Positions 25,501 through 33,661 of a DNA stretch of 64,000 bases are shown one piece after another (the stretch's first letter is position 1; every line of letters starts with the position of its first letter). Source of the DNA: Bretschneidera sinensis (Eukaryota > Streptophyta > Magnoliopsida > Brassicales > Akaniaceae); NCBI GenBank assembly GCA_023935145.1, contig CM043698.1, forward strand, positions 84,050,001 to 84,114,000. Reading direction: 5' to 3'. The notes under the pieces were generated by a model that searched no databases, had not been told where the DNA came from, and saw only the letters and a program-made list of their open reading frames with translations. Position numbers and translations under genes: made by a program.

Positions 25501-25742
25501 CAACCTGCACTACTCTATCTTGTTCCTTGTACTCTAGGTAATCAACCGTGTGATTTTAACAAGCACTACGCTTTCTGGTTGGTTAAACAAAGGGAAATTC
25601 TTATAGCCTTTTCAACTTTTCATACCCACGTTTGTTATCAGGACTTACTGTTGTATTGGGTTTGGTGAGAGGAGAGCTAAAAGACCTTTGGAATTATGGC
25701 ACGGAATCGCCCTCACCTAGCGATCCTTCTGGGGCAGCTTGA
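2039..25742 (+). CDS. SPPL: Signal peptide peptidase-like protease, 14 exons
   Basis: Exons: 2039-2185, 3309-3467, 4134-4245, 4384-4503, 7688-7845, 17010-17189, 19899-19933, 20042-20198, 21259-21312, 21390-21482, 22243-22385, 24115-24185, 25454-25537, 25642-25742. All introns are GT-AG and the phases join without a break into 537 codons, a usual length for plant SPPL proteins with a PA domain. Order of parts: signal peptide (about 1-25), lumenal PA domain (about 50-190, with NGT, NIS and NNS glycosylation sites), then about nine membrane segments. The catalytic motifs are FYDIFW (Asp387), GFGDILFPG (Asp440) and QPALLYLVP (PAL, 493-495). These define GxGD intramembrane aspartyl proteases, which cut type II membrane-protein stubs in endosomal or vacuolar membranes. 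I chose the ATG at 2039 because the signal peptide follows at once. Introns 4, 5 and 6 are swollen by transposons. The gene looks intact. Which SPPL2-5 paralogue it matches is not determined. Confidence 0.95.
3790..3866 (+). mobile_element. Probable LINE 3' tail fragment in SPPL intron 2
   Basis: The sequence GGCACCCCCTTGATGCCC followed by a T-rich stretch and GCTGATAAAAAATAAAA has the layout of plant L1-type LINE 3' ends: a short sequence around a repeated GC-containing word, then a T-rich stretch and a short A tail. It resembles the two better examples at 6115 and 11925. No TSD is evident. Confidence 0.4.
6092..6277 (+). mobile_element. 5'-truncated LINE insertion with long TSD, SPPL intron 4
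   Basis: Two 23-base direct repeats, identical except at one base (6092-6114 and 6255-6277), flank a 140-base insert. The insert contains GTACATGAGTTGCACCCC, then TTGGTGCG, a T-rich stretch, and ends in an A-rich tail. A long TSD, a missing 5' part and an A tail are the hallmarks of target-primed reverse transcription by an L1-type LINE. The same tail recurs near 11925-12045. Confidence 0.75.
6411..7199. mobile_element. Mutator-like foldback element with 9-bp TSD, SPPL intron 4
   Basis: The ends are inverted repeats: the left begins AGGTTTTTCTAACCAGTGCC and the right ends in its near-perfect complement GGCACTGGTTAGAAAAACCC. The arms stay complementary for roughly 300 bases, including the reversed words around GGTTAAGTAGCA, GCTAAAACTGGTA and CATTTTGT. 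TTATTTTAA is directly repeated on both sides (6402-6410 and 7200-7208). Very long terminal inverted repeats plus a 9-bp TSD are diagnostic of Mutator-type elements. There is no transposase, so this is a non-autonomous foldback. It is transcribed as intron sequence and could form a long hairpin RNA. Confidence 0.85.
8920..9680 (-). pseudogene. Ty3/gypsy gag fragment, broken
   Basis: The minus strand from 9679 downward reads an N-terminal segment with a heptad-like stretch ([16 protein letters not shown]), then, past an in-frame stop near 9287, [39 protein letters not shown] and [17 protein letters not shown]. This is the order of a plant Ty3/gypsy Gag capsid region (peptides of the type [25 protein letters not shown]...YLP). 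At least four in-frame stops show that it is dead. It lies antisense to SPPL in intron 5 and stops near 8920, with no pol visible. Confidence 0.75.
9920..10613 (-). other. GC-rich leader of the gypsy fragment
   Basis: This stretch is clearly richer in G and C than its surroundings and includes a GGCTCGGCTCGG-type short repeat near 10020-10090. A proline-rich reading frame on the minus strand (10198-10440) is a composition effect. Its place between a PBS-like site and a gag fragment on the same strand makes an untranslated leader of that element the simplest reading. Confidence 0.4.
10614..10625 (-). other. PBS-like site of the gypsy fragment
   Basis: On the minus strand this reads TGGTATCATAGC, one mismatch from the initiator-tRNA-Met complement TGGTATCAGAGC. 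If real, the 5' LTR of the element lies to its right from about 10628, where the plus strand begins TGATACTG. The far end of that LTR was not found. Confidence 0.45.
10960..11340 (-). pseudogene. Copia RNase H fragment
   Basis: The minus strand reads [19 protein letters not shown], then, with frame changes, a YCVF-like segment, WKSKKQT-like codons and [16 protein letters not shown]. These match the copia RNase H landmarks (HW.A..RILRYLKGT, TGYCVF, W.SKKQ, SSAEAEYRA). It is the 3' end of the pol in this intron copia. Confidence 0.7.
11341..12260. mobile_element. Insertion splitting the intron copia pol
   Basis: Copia RT ends in [10 protein letters not shown] on the minus strand near 12265-12290, and homology resumes with PHWDAMI near 11310. 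The intervening AT-rich segment starts GAGCCTGTTCTGTTACACT, reminiscent of plant hAT-type non-autonomous elements, but no matching inverted end was found. It contains a LINE 3' tail at about 11925-12045. Confidence 0.5.
11925..12045 (+). mobile_element. LINE 3' tail, second copy
   Basis: The stretch TTTTGTAAATGAGATAG to the A-rich end matches the insert at 6115-6254 in word order: GTACATGGGTTGCACCC, then CTTGGTGCG, a T-rich stretch and ACTTATAAAAAAAC. It represents the same LINE family, inserted inside another insertion. Confidence 0.6.
12290..13060 (-). pseudogene. Copia reverse transcriptase fragment
   Basis: The minus strand reads [18 protein letters not shown], then [44 protein letters not shown] and [11 protein letters not shown]. 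These are the successive landmarks of the copia RT domain. The first catalytic block is altered (DIKNLVLHG where DVKNAFLHG is usual), and the second YVDD box is intact. Frame changes near 12716-12891 break the reading frame. Confidence 0.8.
14720..15430 (-). pseudogene. Copia Gag remnant with protease trace
   Basis: A 236-codon open stretch reads [36 protein letters not shown] and LEEA-type words ([12 protein letters not shown]), followed by a glycine/arginine-rich segment. This is the layout of plant copia Gag (UBN2-like) before its zinc knuckle. The frame is lost after about residue 150, and the protease motif [10 protein letters not shown] follows further along the minus strand near 14640-14680. 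Confidence 0.7.
16075..16330 (-). mobile_element. PBS and 5' LTR end of the intron copia
   Basis: Positions 16075-16086 on the minus strand are a perfect TGGTATCAGAGC. The plus strand continues TGTTAATATATT from 16087, the expected LTR edge. The minus-strand word GGGTATTTGGGTCATTATG (about 16293-16321) is a common plant LTR feature. The outer LTR end and the second LTR were not found. Confidence 0.55.
17783..17993 (+). repeat. Tandem duplication with 120-bp period, SPPL intron 6
   Basis: The segment around TTCTCGTTGAGTTTGGG, followed by GTCGTGATGAAGAGTTCAGTG, recurs exactly 120 bases later with a few substitutions (TTCTCGCTGTGTTTGGG, GCCGTGATGAAGAATTCAGTG). The second copy is partial and runs into the LINE-like segment that follows. 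Confidence 0.8.
17940..18345 (+). pseudogene. LINE ORF1-like fragment, SPPL intron 6
   Basis: Frames shift, but the words [24 protein letters not shown] and, one frame over, [19 protein letters not shown] line up with the ORF1 protein of plant L1 elements (typical words: FIRK, NSHGRFLLLTE, IVVPEGREGRGW). The upstream [13 protein letters not shown] fits its start. Several stops are present. Assignment rests on remembered family patterns only. Confidence 0.45.
18958..19380. mobile_element. MITE copy 1, SPPL intron 6
   Basis: The element begins CATAGTTACTTGGATC and ends AGTAACCATG, a slightly decayed inverted repeat. Possible 8-bp flanks TTTCTGAG and TCTCTGTG agree at six of eight positions. 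The body closely resembles 21585-22018 (CCAAATTTTTAT, GACTTTTAGCTAAAAAA, TTATTATGCA, ATTTAAGTCTAC, GTGGGTAA). Confidence 0.75.
20900..21221 (+). repeat. Tandem duplication with 169-bp period, SPPL intron 8
   Basis: The segment starting TATTTTTGGAGAATGAATAA at 20900 recurs at 21069 and is nearly identical, down to GGGGGGTGGTGGGGAACC. The copies differ at only a few bases, so the duplication is recent. Copy 1 ends in CTTCTTGGTTGA, the same word found just before the true acceptor of exon 9 at 21258, so the duplicated unit probably derives from the intron 3' end. Confidence 0.9.
21585..22018. mobile_element. MITE copy 2, SPPL intron 10
   Basis: The termini CATAGTTAC and GTAACTATG are a perfect 9-bp inverted repeat. 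The 434-bp body is a diverged copy of 18958-19380. The ends suggest an hAT-like non-autonomous element, but I found no clean TSD here. Confidence 0.75.
22512..22539 (+). repeat. Poly-C tract of 28 bases, SPPL intron 11
   Basis: Twenty-eight consecutive C residues follow TCCCCCTCCAA and are followed directly by an A-rich run. Such a homopolymer is rare in AT-rich plant introns and its true length is hard to sequence. As RNA it is a strong candidate for poly-C-binding proteins; as DNA the other strand is a poly-G run. Confidence 0.95.
23936..24090 (+). repeat. Trinucleotide-rich low-complexity tract, SPPL intron 11
   Basis: The tract is made of GTT, ATT and GTC/GTG-rich triplets just before the exon 12 acceptor at 24114. 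The long asparagine/histidine-rich frame on the other strand is a by-product of this repeat. Confidence 0.7.
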
Positions 25743-26189
25743 AGCATTTGAGTTATATTCCGCTGAATTAGATGGTTTCCCCAATCTGCAGGAGCTTATG
25801 ATGCAACGAAGTTGGTCCGATGTTCATAGCAAGTATAATGGATAATATTGGTATGAAGAATACGTTGTTAGTGAAAGAAACCGGCAGATGTAAGTTTTGA
25901 AAGCAAGTATTTTTTTAGGATGTATTCCCTTTTATTGTCTTCTGTTGTATGTATTGACTGAATCTTGCTTCCAGTGTTGCTAGTTTTGCAATATTCTGAA
26001 ATGTGACACAAATTCTGTTCTGTTTGCCGTGTTATTGGCCAAGAAGTTCAACCTGTGTGCGGTCCATGTATTCTGGATACATTTTAAATGATGCCAATAT
26101 CAGAATACACGGATGTTTTGATAATTAATTTTTTGCACGAGTTTGCAGATTACTGTTTCTAGGCATATGCAAGCTATTTATTCCAAAGT

Positions 26190-26195
26190 AATAAA
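26190..26195 (+). terminator. Candidate poly(A) signal of SPPL
   Basis: AATAAA lies about 450 bases after the SPPL stop and just before the 26237 repeat. Plant poly(A) signals are loose, so an earlier site is also possible. Confidence 0.4.
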
Positions 26196-26236
26196 TTTGC
26201 AATTTCTACATTGATTATGTAGCCATTTATTAAAAC

Positions 26237-26614
26237 AAACATTTAAATATTTTCATATTCTTTTACAAAAAAATGAGGCGTAGGCTAAGGCATTGTGTAT
26301 CTCGCTTCATTTACATGTCAACAAGAGACGAGAAAAGAGTAGGAGATGCGTCGAGGCGCGTGCGACTGCCTAGGGAAGAGATGCAAGGTGGCTGCTCTCA
26401 GTGCACAATTGCACAGCCAAACATTTAAATATATTCATATTCTTTTACAAAAAATTGAGGCGTAGGCCAAGGCATTGTGTTTCTCGCTCCATTTAGATGT
26501 CAACAAGAGAGAGGAGAAAAGAGGAGGAGATGCCGAGGCAGGTTCTGTCGGGGCGTGTGCGACTGCCTAGGGAAGCGATGCAAGGTGCTGCTCTCAGTGC
26601 ACGATTGCACAGCC
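26237..26614 (+). repeat. Tandem duplication with 182-bp period
   Basis: Unit 1 (26237-26418) and unit 2 (26419-26614) both begin AAACATTTAAATAT and end GCACAGCC. Both contain GAGGCGTAGGC, AAGGCATTGTG and GTGCGACTGCCTAGGGAAG. They differ by small indels and scattered substitutions. The GAGGCG-AAGGC composition resembles the segment near 8320-8400, so both may derive from one hAT-like family. Confidence 0.85.
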
Positions 26615-27713
26615 AGGCAGGAGGGTTTGTTTATTTTATGTTGTCCTAATCATGTGATTGCTTTTAAGTTATGAATGACTGAGAAAAAGTGAGAAGAATG
26701 AAAGACAGGAGAGCATTTTTTCTATTGCTCGGTAAAAACGAAAAGCCAAATAAAAAAAAATAATTGGCAAAAGAAAGATAAAATTACTGAATTTTTTAAT
26801 TATTTTTTTCTTTTATTTTTTTTATCATTTGTGTCAAACGCATGAAAAAAAATATCAATTTTTTTTTTCATCTTCTCCCTTTTCTTTTCTTTTTACTTTT
26901 CTTCTACCCTCAATTTAATGGATAAAATATAACCATAAATTTTAATTCTTTTTTGTCCAAAAACAGAAAAAAAAATCAATTAATCTTGAAATATTAATTA
27001 ATTAAACTATTTGGCTTGAATCCAATTTGCAAGATCAAAACTTGTTAGGACTGGATAAAGAAAAAAATTGAACCAACCTAAGCTGTTCAATTAAGTGAAG
27101 ACCAACCAAATTAACTTTTTTAAATTTCGAATTTTACGGATTATTTATTTGAAGCTTTACCATTGAATTTAAATAATTTTGGTTACCTTTAGTCTGATTC
27201 TAAACTTAACAAATTTGGTTTAGATTTTCAAACCCAGAACTTCAAAAACCTAGGATTTCTAACCATTTTGAGGGAGATAAATACCACCAGGCCAAAACAA
27301 TTTTCTTTTAGGCCTTAATTTACCATATAATCTTACTATTAGTATATGATTTGATCCATAGACTTTTTAATTGTAAGCCTCAACTCTCCAACAACGGAGA
27401 TGTGACTGTACGTGCATGACATCGAGCAGTATTAAACTGAAAAAACAAATGGGAGAAAAAAAGATGCTAAAAAAACAAGAACATCTTATTTTGAGTTACA
27501 GTAACAAGAACATTAATATAGAAGAAGTGAAGCCTAACTTCAAATGCTCATCAATAAAGCATTTTAAGAGTATCAGATCACTTAGTTATTACAACATTTT
27601 ATCTTTTTCTCGCTTGCTTGACATAATCATCATTAAATATATAATTAAGTACCATTATTAATTATGATGAGCATACATAAATTTAATTATACTTGATGAG
27701 GCCTGAGGGTGGA

Positions 27714-28007
27714 CTAACAATTGGGATTAGGAAGCCTGCATTTGGCAGGGAGCTTCATGGCAAGATTAGGATCAATTCCAAGGGAAGGTAGCAAGTTGGA
27801 GTTCTTGTAGGAGCAAAGGCAGCCTATGTTTGCATGTGAAAGCGTCGTGCAGCAGGCAGCCGTTGGCGGTGTCGGACTCGGCGGAGTCACAGATGGCTTA
27901 CATGCCATCAAACCAGAAGCAGGAATGTTACATATTGTTTGACCATTCGATACTTGAATTAGCATTACCACAAGCAATGCCAGAATCAGCTTGCGAATTC
28001 CCTCCAT
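27714..28007 (-). CDS. DIR1: DIR1-like nonspecific lipid transfer protein
   Basis: A single intronless frame of 97 codons. Residues 1-22 are a clear signal peptide (LILALLVVMLIQVSNG), so the mature protein of about 75 residues enters the secretory pathway and likely the apoplast. The eight-cysteine motif is complete: Cys26, 36, 52, 53, 63, 65, 90 and 97, in the order C-C-CC-CxC-C-C, which fixes four disulfides around a lipid-binding cavity. The spacing, small size, acidic-free core and the proline-rich PPSPTPP segment (42-48) between the second and third cysteines fit the DIR1 type. DIR1 itself carries the long-distance signal of systemic acquired resistance by binding a lipid. That this copy shares the role is inference. 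It has its own TATA box 50 bases upstream and faces SPPL convergently. Confidence 0.93.
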   Translation of the reverse strand: MEGIRKLILALLVVMLIQVSNGQTICNIPASGLMACKPSVTPPSPTPPTAACCTTLSHANIGCLCSYKNSNLLPSLGIDPNLAMKLPAKCRLPNPNC

Positions 28008-28055
28008 TAATTATTACTCTTTTAATTGGGTATTGATAGATCTAAGATTTGTGTG

Positions 28056-28063
28056 TTTATATA
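28056..28063 (-). promoter_or_regulatory. TATA box of the DIR1-like gene
   Basis: The minus strand reads TATATAAA about 50 bases before the start codon. Transcription would begin roughly 25-30 bases downstream, giving a leader of only about 20 bases. Confidence 0.7.
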
Positions 28064-29450
28064 GGAAATGGAATTATGAATGGATGAAGCCCGTGAATTG
28101 ATTGTACATTATTGTCCCATACTGTGGTGTCACGGGCTGTGTAGTTTGCAGTATGTGGTGCACACGAGTGAGTGCTTAATTATCTGTCTTGGATTTGTGT
28201 ATATACAATGGACCCTGCCAGCCCAAGAATTCCATACCTCCAAAGATAAACTTGTCACTCATTTTTGTCCATCAACTAATCAAAAACTACTTATTTTATT
28301 TTATTTTTTACAGTGTGAAAATAATTTTATTAAGATTAAAATGGTAAATTATTAGTCAACTTTTTTACAAATGTCATTCAATCACTAGTTAACTGGTTAG
28401 ATAATACAAATGGATGGCAAAAATGAGGTTTTCCCTAACAAAATTCATTCTGGATACATGAAAAATTTAAAATACGATTATTTTTAATTAATGTTGAAAG
28501 AGAAAAATAATAAATTTTTTTTTCTTCAGTTCATCGATGATTAAAATTGTTTGTGATACGTTAGTTTTCTGTGCTCTAAAGAATTTCTGAGTAAATTTTA
28601 CGCATGCACACGTCCTATCCAATTACTGACAAAAAGAAAAATAATGTTAGTAGTTAGAAATCTATTTCCTCCATTGCATCTACCCATATATAGTGACGGG
28701 AAGAAAAAGAAGAAACAAAATATATAGTGACGGGAAGAAAAAGAAGAAACAAAAAGTGGCAAATCAAGTTGCGACAATTATGACAATAAGAGTCATGTTC
28801 TCACAGACTAAATTTCATGATAATTATCATATAACCGAAGAATTTTATTGGTAATTAAAAAAAATATAGTAATAAATGAATATTTAAATATTTAATTTTT
28901 ATTCAATTATTATTGTAATTCCTTATAATTATCAGTAAAGTTTTTCAGTTCAATGTTAGTTACCATGGAGCTGGATCTGTAGGACCAAAATTCTGACAAG
29001 AAACATCAAGTCCATCAGTTCTAGTATGTGTCAGCAAATTGCTTGTAAAAAAATGTTCTAAACTCATGTATTAGTAATTCTCTATGTAATAATCTCTTGA
29101 TTGTAAAATGTCTAGTGCATGCCAAAACTTCTGGTTGATGCTAATTAACAAGCTTGCGATTCAAATGATCACGATTTAGGTGCTGAATACGCCTGGCAAC
29201 CTGATTACTTAAGACGATTGGAAGAAGCGTTTATTTTTCGAAGGTTTCTGCTCTACAAGCGACTGGACAGTTGGTTTTAAAACTACAAGCTGATCTCATT
29301 ACTAAATTTTTGAACGTAAATGTAAGAAACAACTACTTTTACTCATATTATTAAAAAAAAAAAAAAAGAACTCTGACTCATTCGTTATTGTTAAAGTTTT
29401 CACTGCTATGAGGTCTTAAGATCGAATACTTACAATTAGTGAGAGCACGG
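28064..29450. other. Upstream region of the DIR1-like gene
   Basis: AT-rich intergenic DNA with one 34-bp tandem duplication at 28687. Short frames here lack codon bias or recognisable motifs. The region ends where the gypsy LTR begins. Confidence 0.5.
28687..28754 (+). repeat. Perfect 34-bp tandem duplication
   Basis: A 34-base unit starting TATATAGTGACGGG is repeated twice head to tail without a mismatch, so it is recent. Confidence 0.95.
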
Positions 29451-30116
29451 TGTTGGATTTTTGGAAAATTTTCCGACGCTCAATTCAATACACTTAACAG
29501 TTTTAATATAACCATAAATAATTGGAACTATTAGAGGGAGAAGCTCTGGTTTTTCTGTTTCAAACCTCAAAATGAAGTTATGAGCTAGCCTCCTTTATAT
29601 AGTGACGCGGTTGATCCAAATTAGTAAGATGTTTAACTCACATAACTTCTCTAGATGGTCGAATGATTATTTAATCGATGGTCGAGATTGGACAAGGAAT
29701 TTGGTATGTACGAAAATTATCCTTTTATTTTTGGATGAGTAATTACCGTTTTACCTATCATTTATGAAATGACTTTGATATAGAACAAATATACTCCTGA
29801 ACCAGAAGACAACACCTGTCAAATACAGGGACAAAATGGTAATTTCTGCCCTCATGGACCTTATAAATAGAGGGTCCCCAAGCAGTAAAAACCCAATTCA
29901 TTCATTGCTTTCTGTTACTTTTAACTCATAGACTAACTTAATCTTGAGAGTCCTTCCCAAAGTAAACCACTCCGAGTCGACTTTCTTTCAGGTACCCCGT
30001 ACCAGGCTCACATCAGGCCCCGATCAATACTCGACTTGATTCCGACATGTACTTAACTCCAAATACCCAACTTGATTTGACTTCAGGATCGACCCAACCT
30101 ATTTTCGGCATCAACA
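29451..30116 (+). mobile_element. 5' LTR of Ty3/gypsy element A
   Basis: The segment begins TGTTGGATTTTTGG and ends CGGCATCAACA, so it has TG...CA ends and a TGTTG/CAACA inverted repeat. A TATA box (TTATAAATAG) lies at 29861, and a non-Met primer-binding site follows directly. It is 666 bp long. The partner LTR lies beyond the window. Confidence 0.85.
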
Positions 30117-30118
30117 GA

Positions 30119-30137
30119 ATTGGTGCCATTTATGGGA
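30119..30137 (+). other. PBS of gypsy element A
   Basis: ATTGGTGCCATTTATGGGA resembles the ATTGGCGCCGTCTGTGGGA site found after many plant Ty3/gypsy 5' LTRs. It follows the LTR by only two bases. Confidence 0.8.
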
Positions 30138-30180
30138 ACGTATAAATCATATCTCTGTTGAAAATACCGCCAAGAAAAAA

Positions 30181-30813
30181 CCCAAGGTGAAACATTGCCC
30201 AAGCAACCTCTGACCAATCCGAGCTACCACCACCTCCGCCTCTTATGGAAAGACAAAACCCTCTTCGTGCTTCAACAAGTAACAACTTAGCCGACGAGAA
30301 CAAAGGGAAGAACCCATCTAATCAACAACCCGATTCGCAGTCAAACCAAGCAATTCAGAACGAAACCCATGGGGTCGAACTCAACCATCCTATCAACAAA
30401 GCCGAGTACAACACTCTTCAGCATCGGCTCGAGGAAGTTATTGCACATCTTGGGCGAGCGGAGCCAAGTAGGACTTAGAACCCCCACTCCACAGTCCGAA
30501 CCACCTACACTATCCGTTAGACTACCGAGTTAGCCCCTTGGCATCGGTTTGCCCAACCCGAGGAGGTCAACTTAGAAAGAAGGCATGAAACCTTAGCAAA
30601 GATAGAAGTCAAGGGCGTCCTTGGGAAAGGAGAGAACCGAGTAGACAAAGCTTTCAGCAAAGTACGCGATGGTCAGTTCATGACAATGAATCTATCTAAA
30701 ACTCACACCCATCCAAAAAAACAACAAGAATAAGAAAAGTCTGAGGTAGAAAAGCAACTAAAAGAAATGAAAGAACGGGGATTGGCTTCGCCATTAAAAC
30801 CACTCAGGGAAAT
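30181..30813 (+). pseudogene. Gypsy A gag, N-terminal half
   Basis: The best open part is 30245-30478, a hydrophilic Q/N-rich N-terminus with HRLEEVIAHLGRAEP. Frames break afterwards. The gag is cut at 30813 by the LARD insertion and resumes after 62739, where the conserved capsid region is found. Confidence 0.65.
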
Positions 30814-33661
30814 TGTAATGACCCATCCCGAGTGGGCCCTATTCGGAACAGCTCCATTACCTTTCAGCACTGAGCACCTTGACTCAAGATGCAACCATGT
30901 AATACTAATCAAGAATACAAACATTCTATCAAACTTTACAAGTTTATGAAATCACATTTTTACACATCCAAACAATCTTTACAATACAAAAGAGTCAAAG
31001 ATTTTACAATTTTCAATAGATGCAATTATAAGAAAACTCTCCCACTTAAGTAAGCCTTGAACACTTTCATTTACAACTATTAAACCAAGACTAAGGGCTT
31101 AGACTCTTAACAAAAAAATGCAAAAGATGAGGATGCTATAGATGAAAGCCTTATTTAGGACTTCCTTCAACTTTGACTATCAAACTCCCGGTATTACCTG
31201 AAATGTTAGAAAATAAAATGGTGAGCTAAAAATCTCAATGAGAAACATATTACTAAGATAATCGTTTAAAAATTTTGTTCTTTACTTTTCAAACCTTAAT
31301 TTAATATTTATTTCTTTCTAAGTACGGGAAATAATACGACTAATAAGTATAAACTTTTTAGCTTACTTTTCTCATTTCTTGTTACTAACAGAGTAGTAAT
31401 TATAAGTATTCCTTATTTCTTCAATAAATCACAAAATATGTAGTTCTTATAACTTCGCATATATTATATGATCAATCTTTTGAGAGTAACGACAAATCTC
31501 AAACATTTTCATGCTACAACAATCAACATTTCATACTCTTTACTAAACCAAGTACATTCAACACCCTTCATTGGGCGAATCATATCACATGCCCTTCACA
31601 GGTTAATTACAACAAGTGACATTTAATGGACTAATCACAACACATGCCCCTCATGGGCCAAACATCACTTGTGTCCCTCATGGGCCAATCAAAGTCATCA
31701 ATTATACACCAATCATTCATTATGCAATGTAATGCAACGCAACTTCACTTCTTTCATCTCTTCAAAGTTCTTGCATCTTGTTGGGCTAATCATAAACAAT
31801 GGGGACGTCTCCTATCATAATCAATTTGGATCTCCTCCCTACCCTTTCCAGGTAGAGTCATTACACTTCAAAATTTGGATCTCCTCCTTACCCCTTGCCG
31901 GGTGGAGTCCTTACAATTAACAATTTGGATCTCCTTCCTACGCCTTACCTGGTGAAGTTCTTACAATTAAACTAATAGGAACCCCTCCCTACTCCTTGTC
32001 GAGAGGAGTACTAACATTACAATGCAATTCTACACATTCACAATATCACAAACATTAACAAGAATTTATATCTTATACAATATATTCACAACACAAACTT
32101 TCTCAAGCATAGGAGACTTCAAGGTATCTCCGTACTTAAAGTCAAGCATAAATCAATCATTCATATTACAAAAATTCATCTAATATATATATATATATAT
32201 ATATAGTTCTACTAACAATTCAATTCTTATAAAATTCATGCCCTTTGTATTTCGTTAGTCGTTTATGAAATTATTCATATCACCATATATTTCCTTAGGG
32301 CATAACATAGTATATATAAGTTTGTCTCTTATACTTTAATACCCTTACATATATATAAAATTTTCCATGATATTATTAGAATTTCATATTTATTCATTTT
32401 CGTATATTTTTAGATCTTTATGTTGCTATAAAATATGCAATGTTTACTAGAAGTAAGGCGAAACGCACCTTTGTCGGGCCAAGATCTAACCTCGGGTTTA
32501 GTCCCTAGCCTTTGACTTTTTTCTTCCAACCACACTAAATAAATACATATATACTTAATATAATCACTTAGAAGCATACAAACATTTAACACCCAAATCT
32601 TATCATGAAATTTATACAAGCATATAAAATCTATAAGATAAATCATAAACCCTTTCCCATTTTATTTAAAACTTTTATAAAAATCGTTTTAGCATGTTTT
32701 AAAATAAAAGAAATCTTTTCAAGATCTTAATTTTAAAACTTTATCATGCAATCAAGCTCATAGTACCTTTGGAGAACTTTAGGCTTGAAATACTCTAACA
32801 AAAGTTACTTATTTTCGAAAACAAGGTTGAAAAATAGGTTCAGGGGCTTGGACAGTCGATTGTCCAAGGTCTAGAGAGTTTCACAATCGACTGTGCATTT
32901 TGGACAGTCAACTGTCTGGTCGCGAATTCAGAAAATATTTGGTTAAAAACTCCATTTTTCTTCAAAATTACCTCGTCTCCCAAGGGACTTCCAACCTAAT
33001 CTAAAAACAAGTTCACAAGGATTTTAGAACAAAAGATTTAACACTACCAAAGAGAAGAAATGAATCTAAAGCTCTTAAAATCAACACATTAGAACAAAAC
33101 CTAACTTTTCTTAATAACCATTTTTCTTCAAGCTTTCCAAAAGAAAAACCTCAAATTCATACTTCAAAAACCCAAATCTTTAGCTTAGAAAACAAATTTT
33201 ATAAATTTAAAAGAAAGAAAGAAAACCCTTACCTTGACTTTTGTCCAAAATCTCCTACTCTTTCCCTTTCCTTTTTCCTTCTTGCTTTTCTTCTTCTTCT
33301 TTCTCTTTTTTCCCTTTTTCTTTTCTTTTTCTTCTCTAGAAATCTGACCCCACTCACCCTTATATAGTCCAACTTCCTTCATATTACACCATCACCCCTA
33401 TACTTTGCACTTCTTCTCTTTTCACAACATAACACTCTAAATTTTCATTTTGTACTTGGCTTTTCTTACTTTCTTTCAAAAAATTTGAAGTCTCCAAATA
33501 CTAAATATATTTATTACTTGATTCTTACTTTGTTCATTTATTTCCAAGTTCCACAAGTCCAAATACAAAAAAAAAAATTATTCTAAAAAAATATACACGA
33601 AAAACGTATCAAAACTAAACAACGAAATTAAAATATTAAATTCAAGGTATTGGGCTCTATA
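30814..33661 (-). mobile_element. Left (3') LTR of the LARD, 2.85 kb
   Basis: The plus strand runs from TGTAATGACCCATCCCGAG to AGGTATTGGGCTCTATA. The last 300 bases (about 33362-33661) match 62425-62739 closely. It contains an AT repeat (32183-32206), a pyrimidine-rich stretch (33255-33340) and three CAGTCGATTG-type palindromes near 32855-32925. No reading frame here looks real. Confidence 0.75.

Larger units (their letters stand above)
25743..27713. other. SPPL 3' flank and convergent intergenic DNA
   Basis: The first 450 bases after the stop are probably the 3' UTR of SPPL, with a good AATAAA at 26190-26195. A tandem duplication follows at 26237-26614. From about 26640 to 27700 the DNA is AT-rich, and I see no gene, RNA gene or clear element in it. 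The DIR1-like gene faces SPPL from the other strand. Confidence 0.6.

Noticed and set aside
28080..28355. A 91-codon frame upstream of the DIR1-like gene
   Set aside because: No recognisable domain, AT-driven composition, and it overlaps the promoter side of a well supported gene.
33185..33382. Lysine-rich small protein on the minus strand
   Set aside because: It is the translation of a pyrimidine-rich LTR tract. The lysine run is a homopurine artefact.
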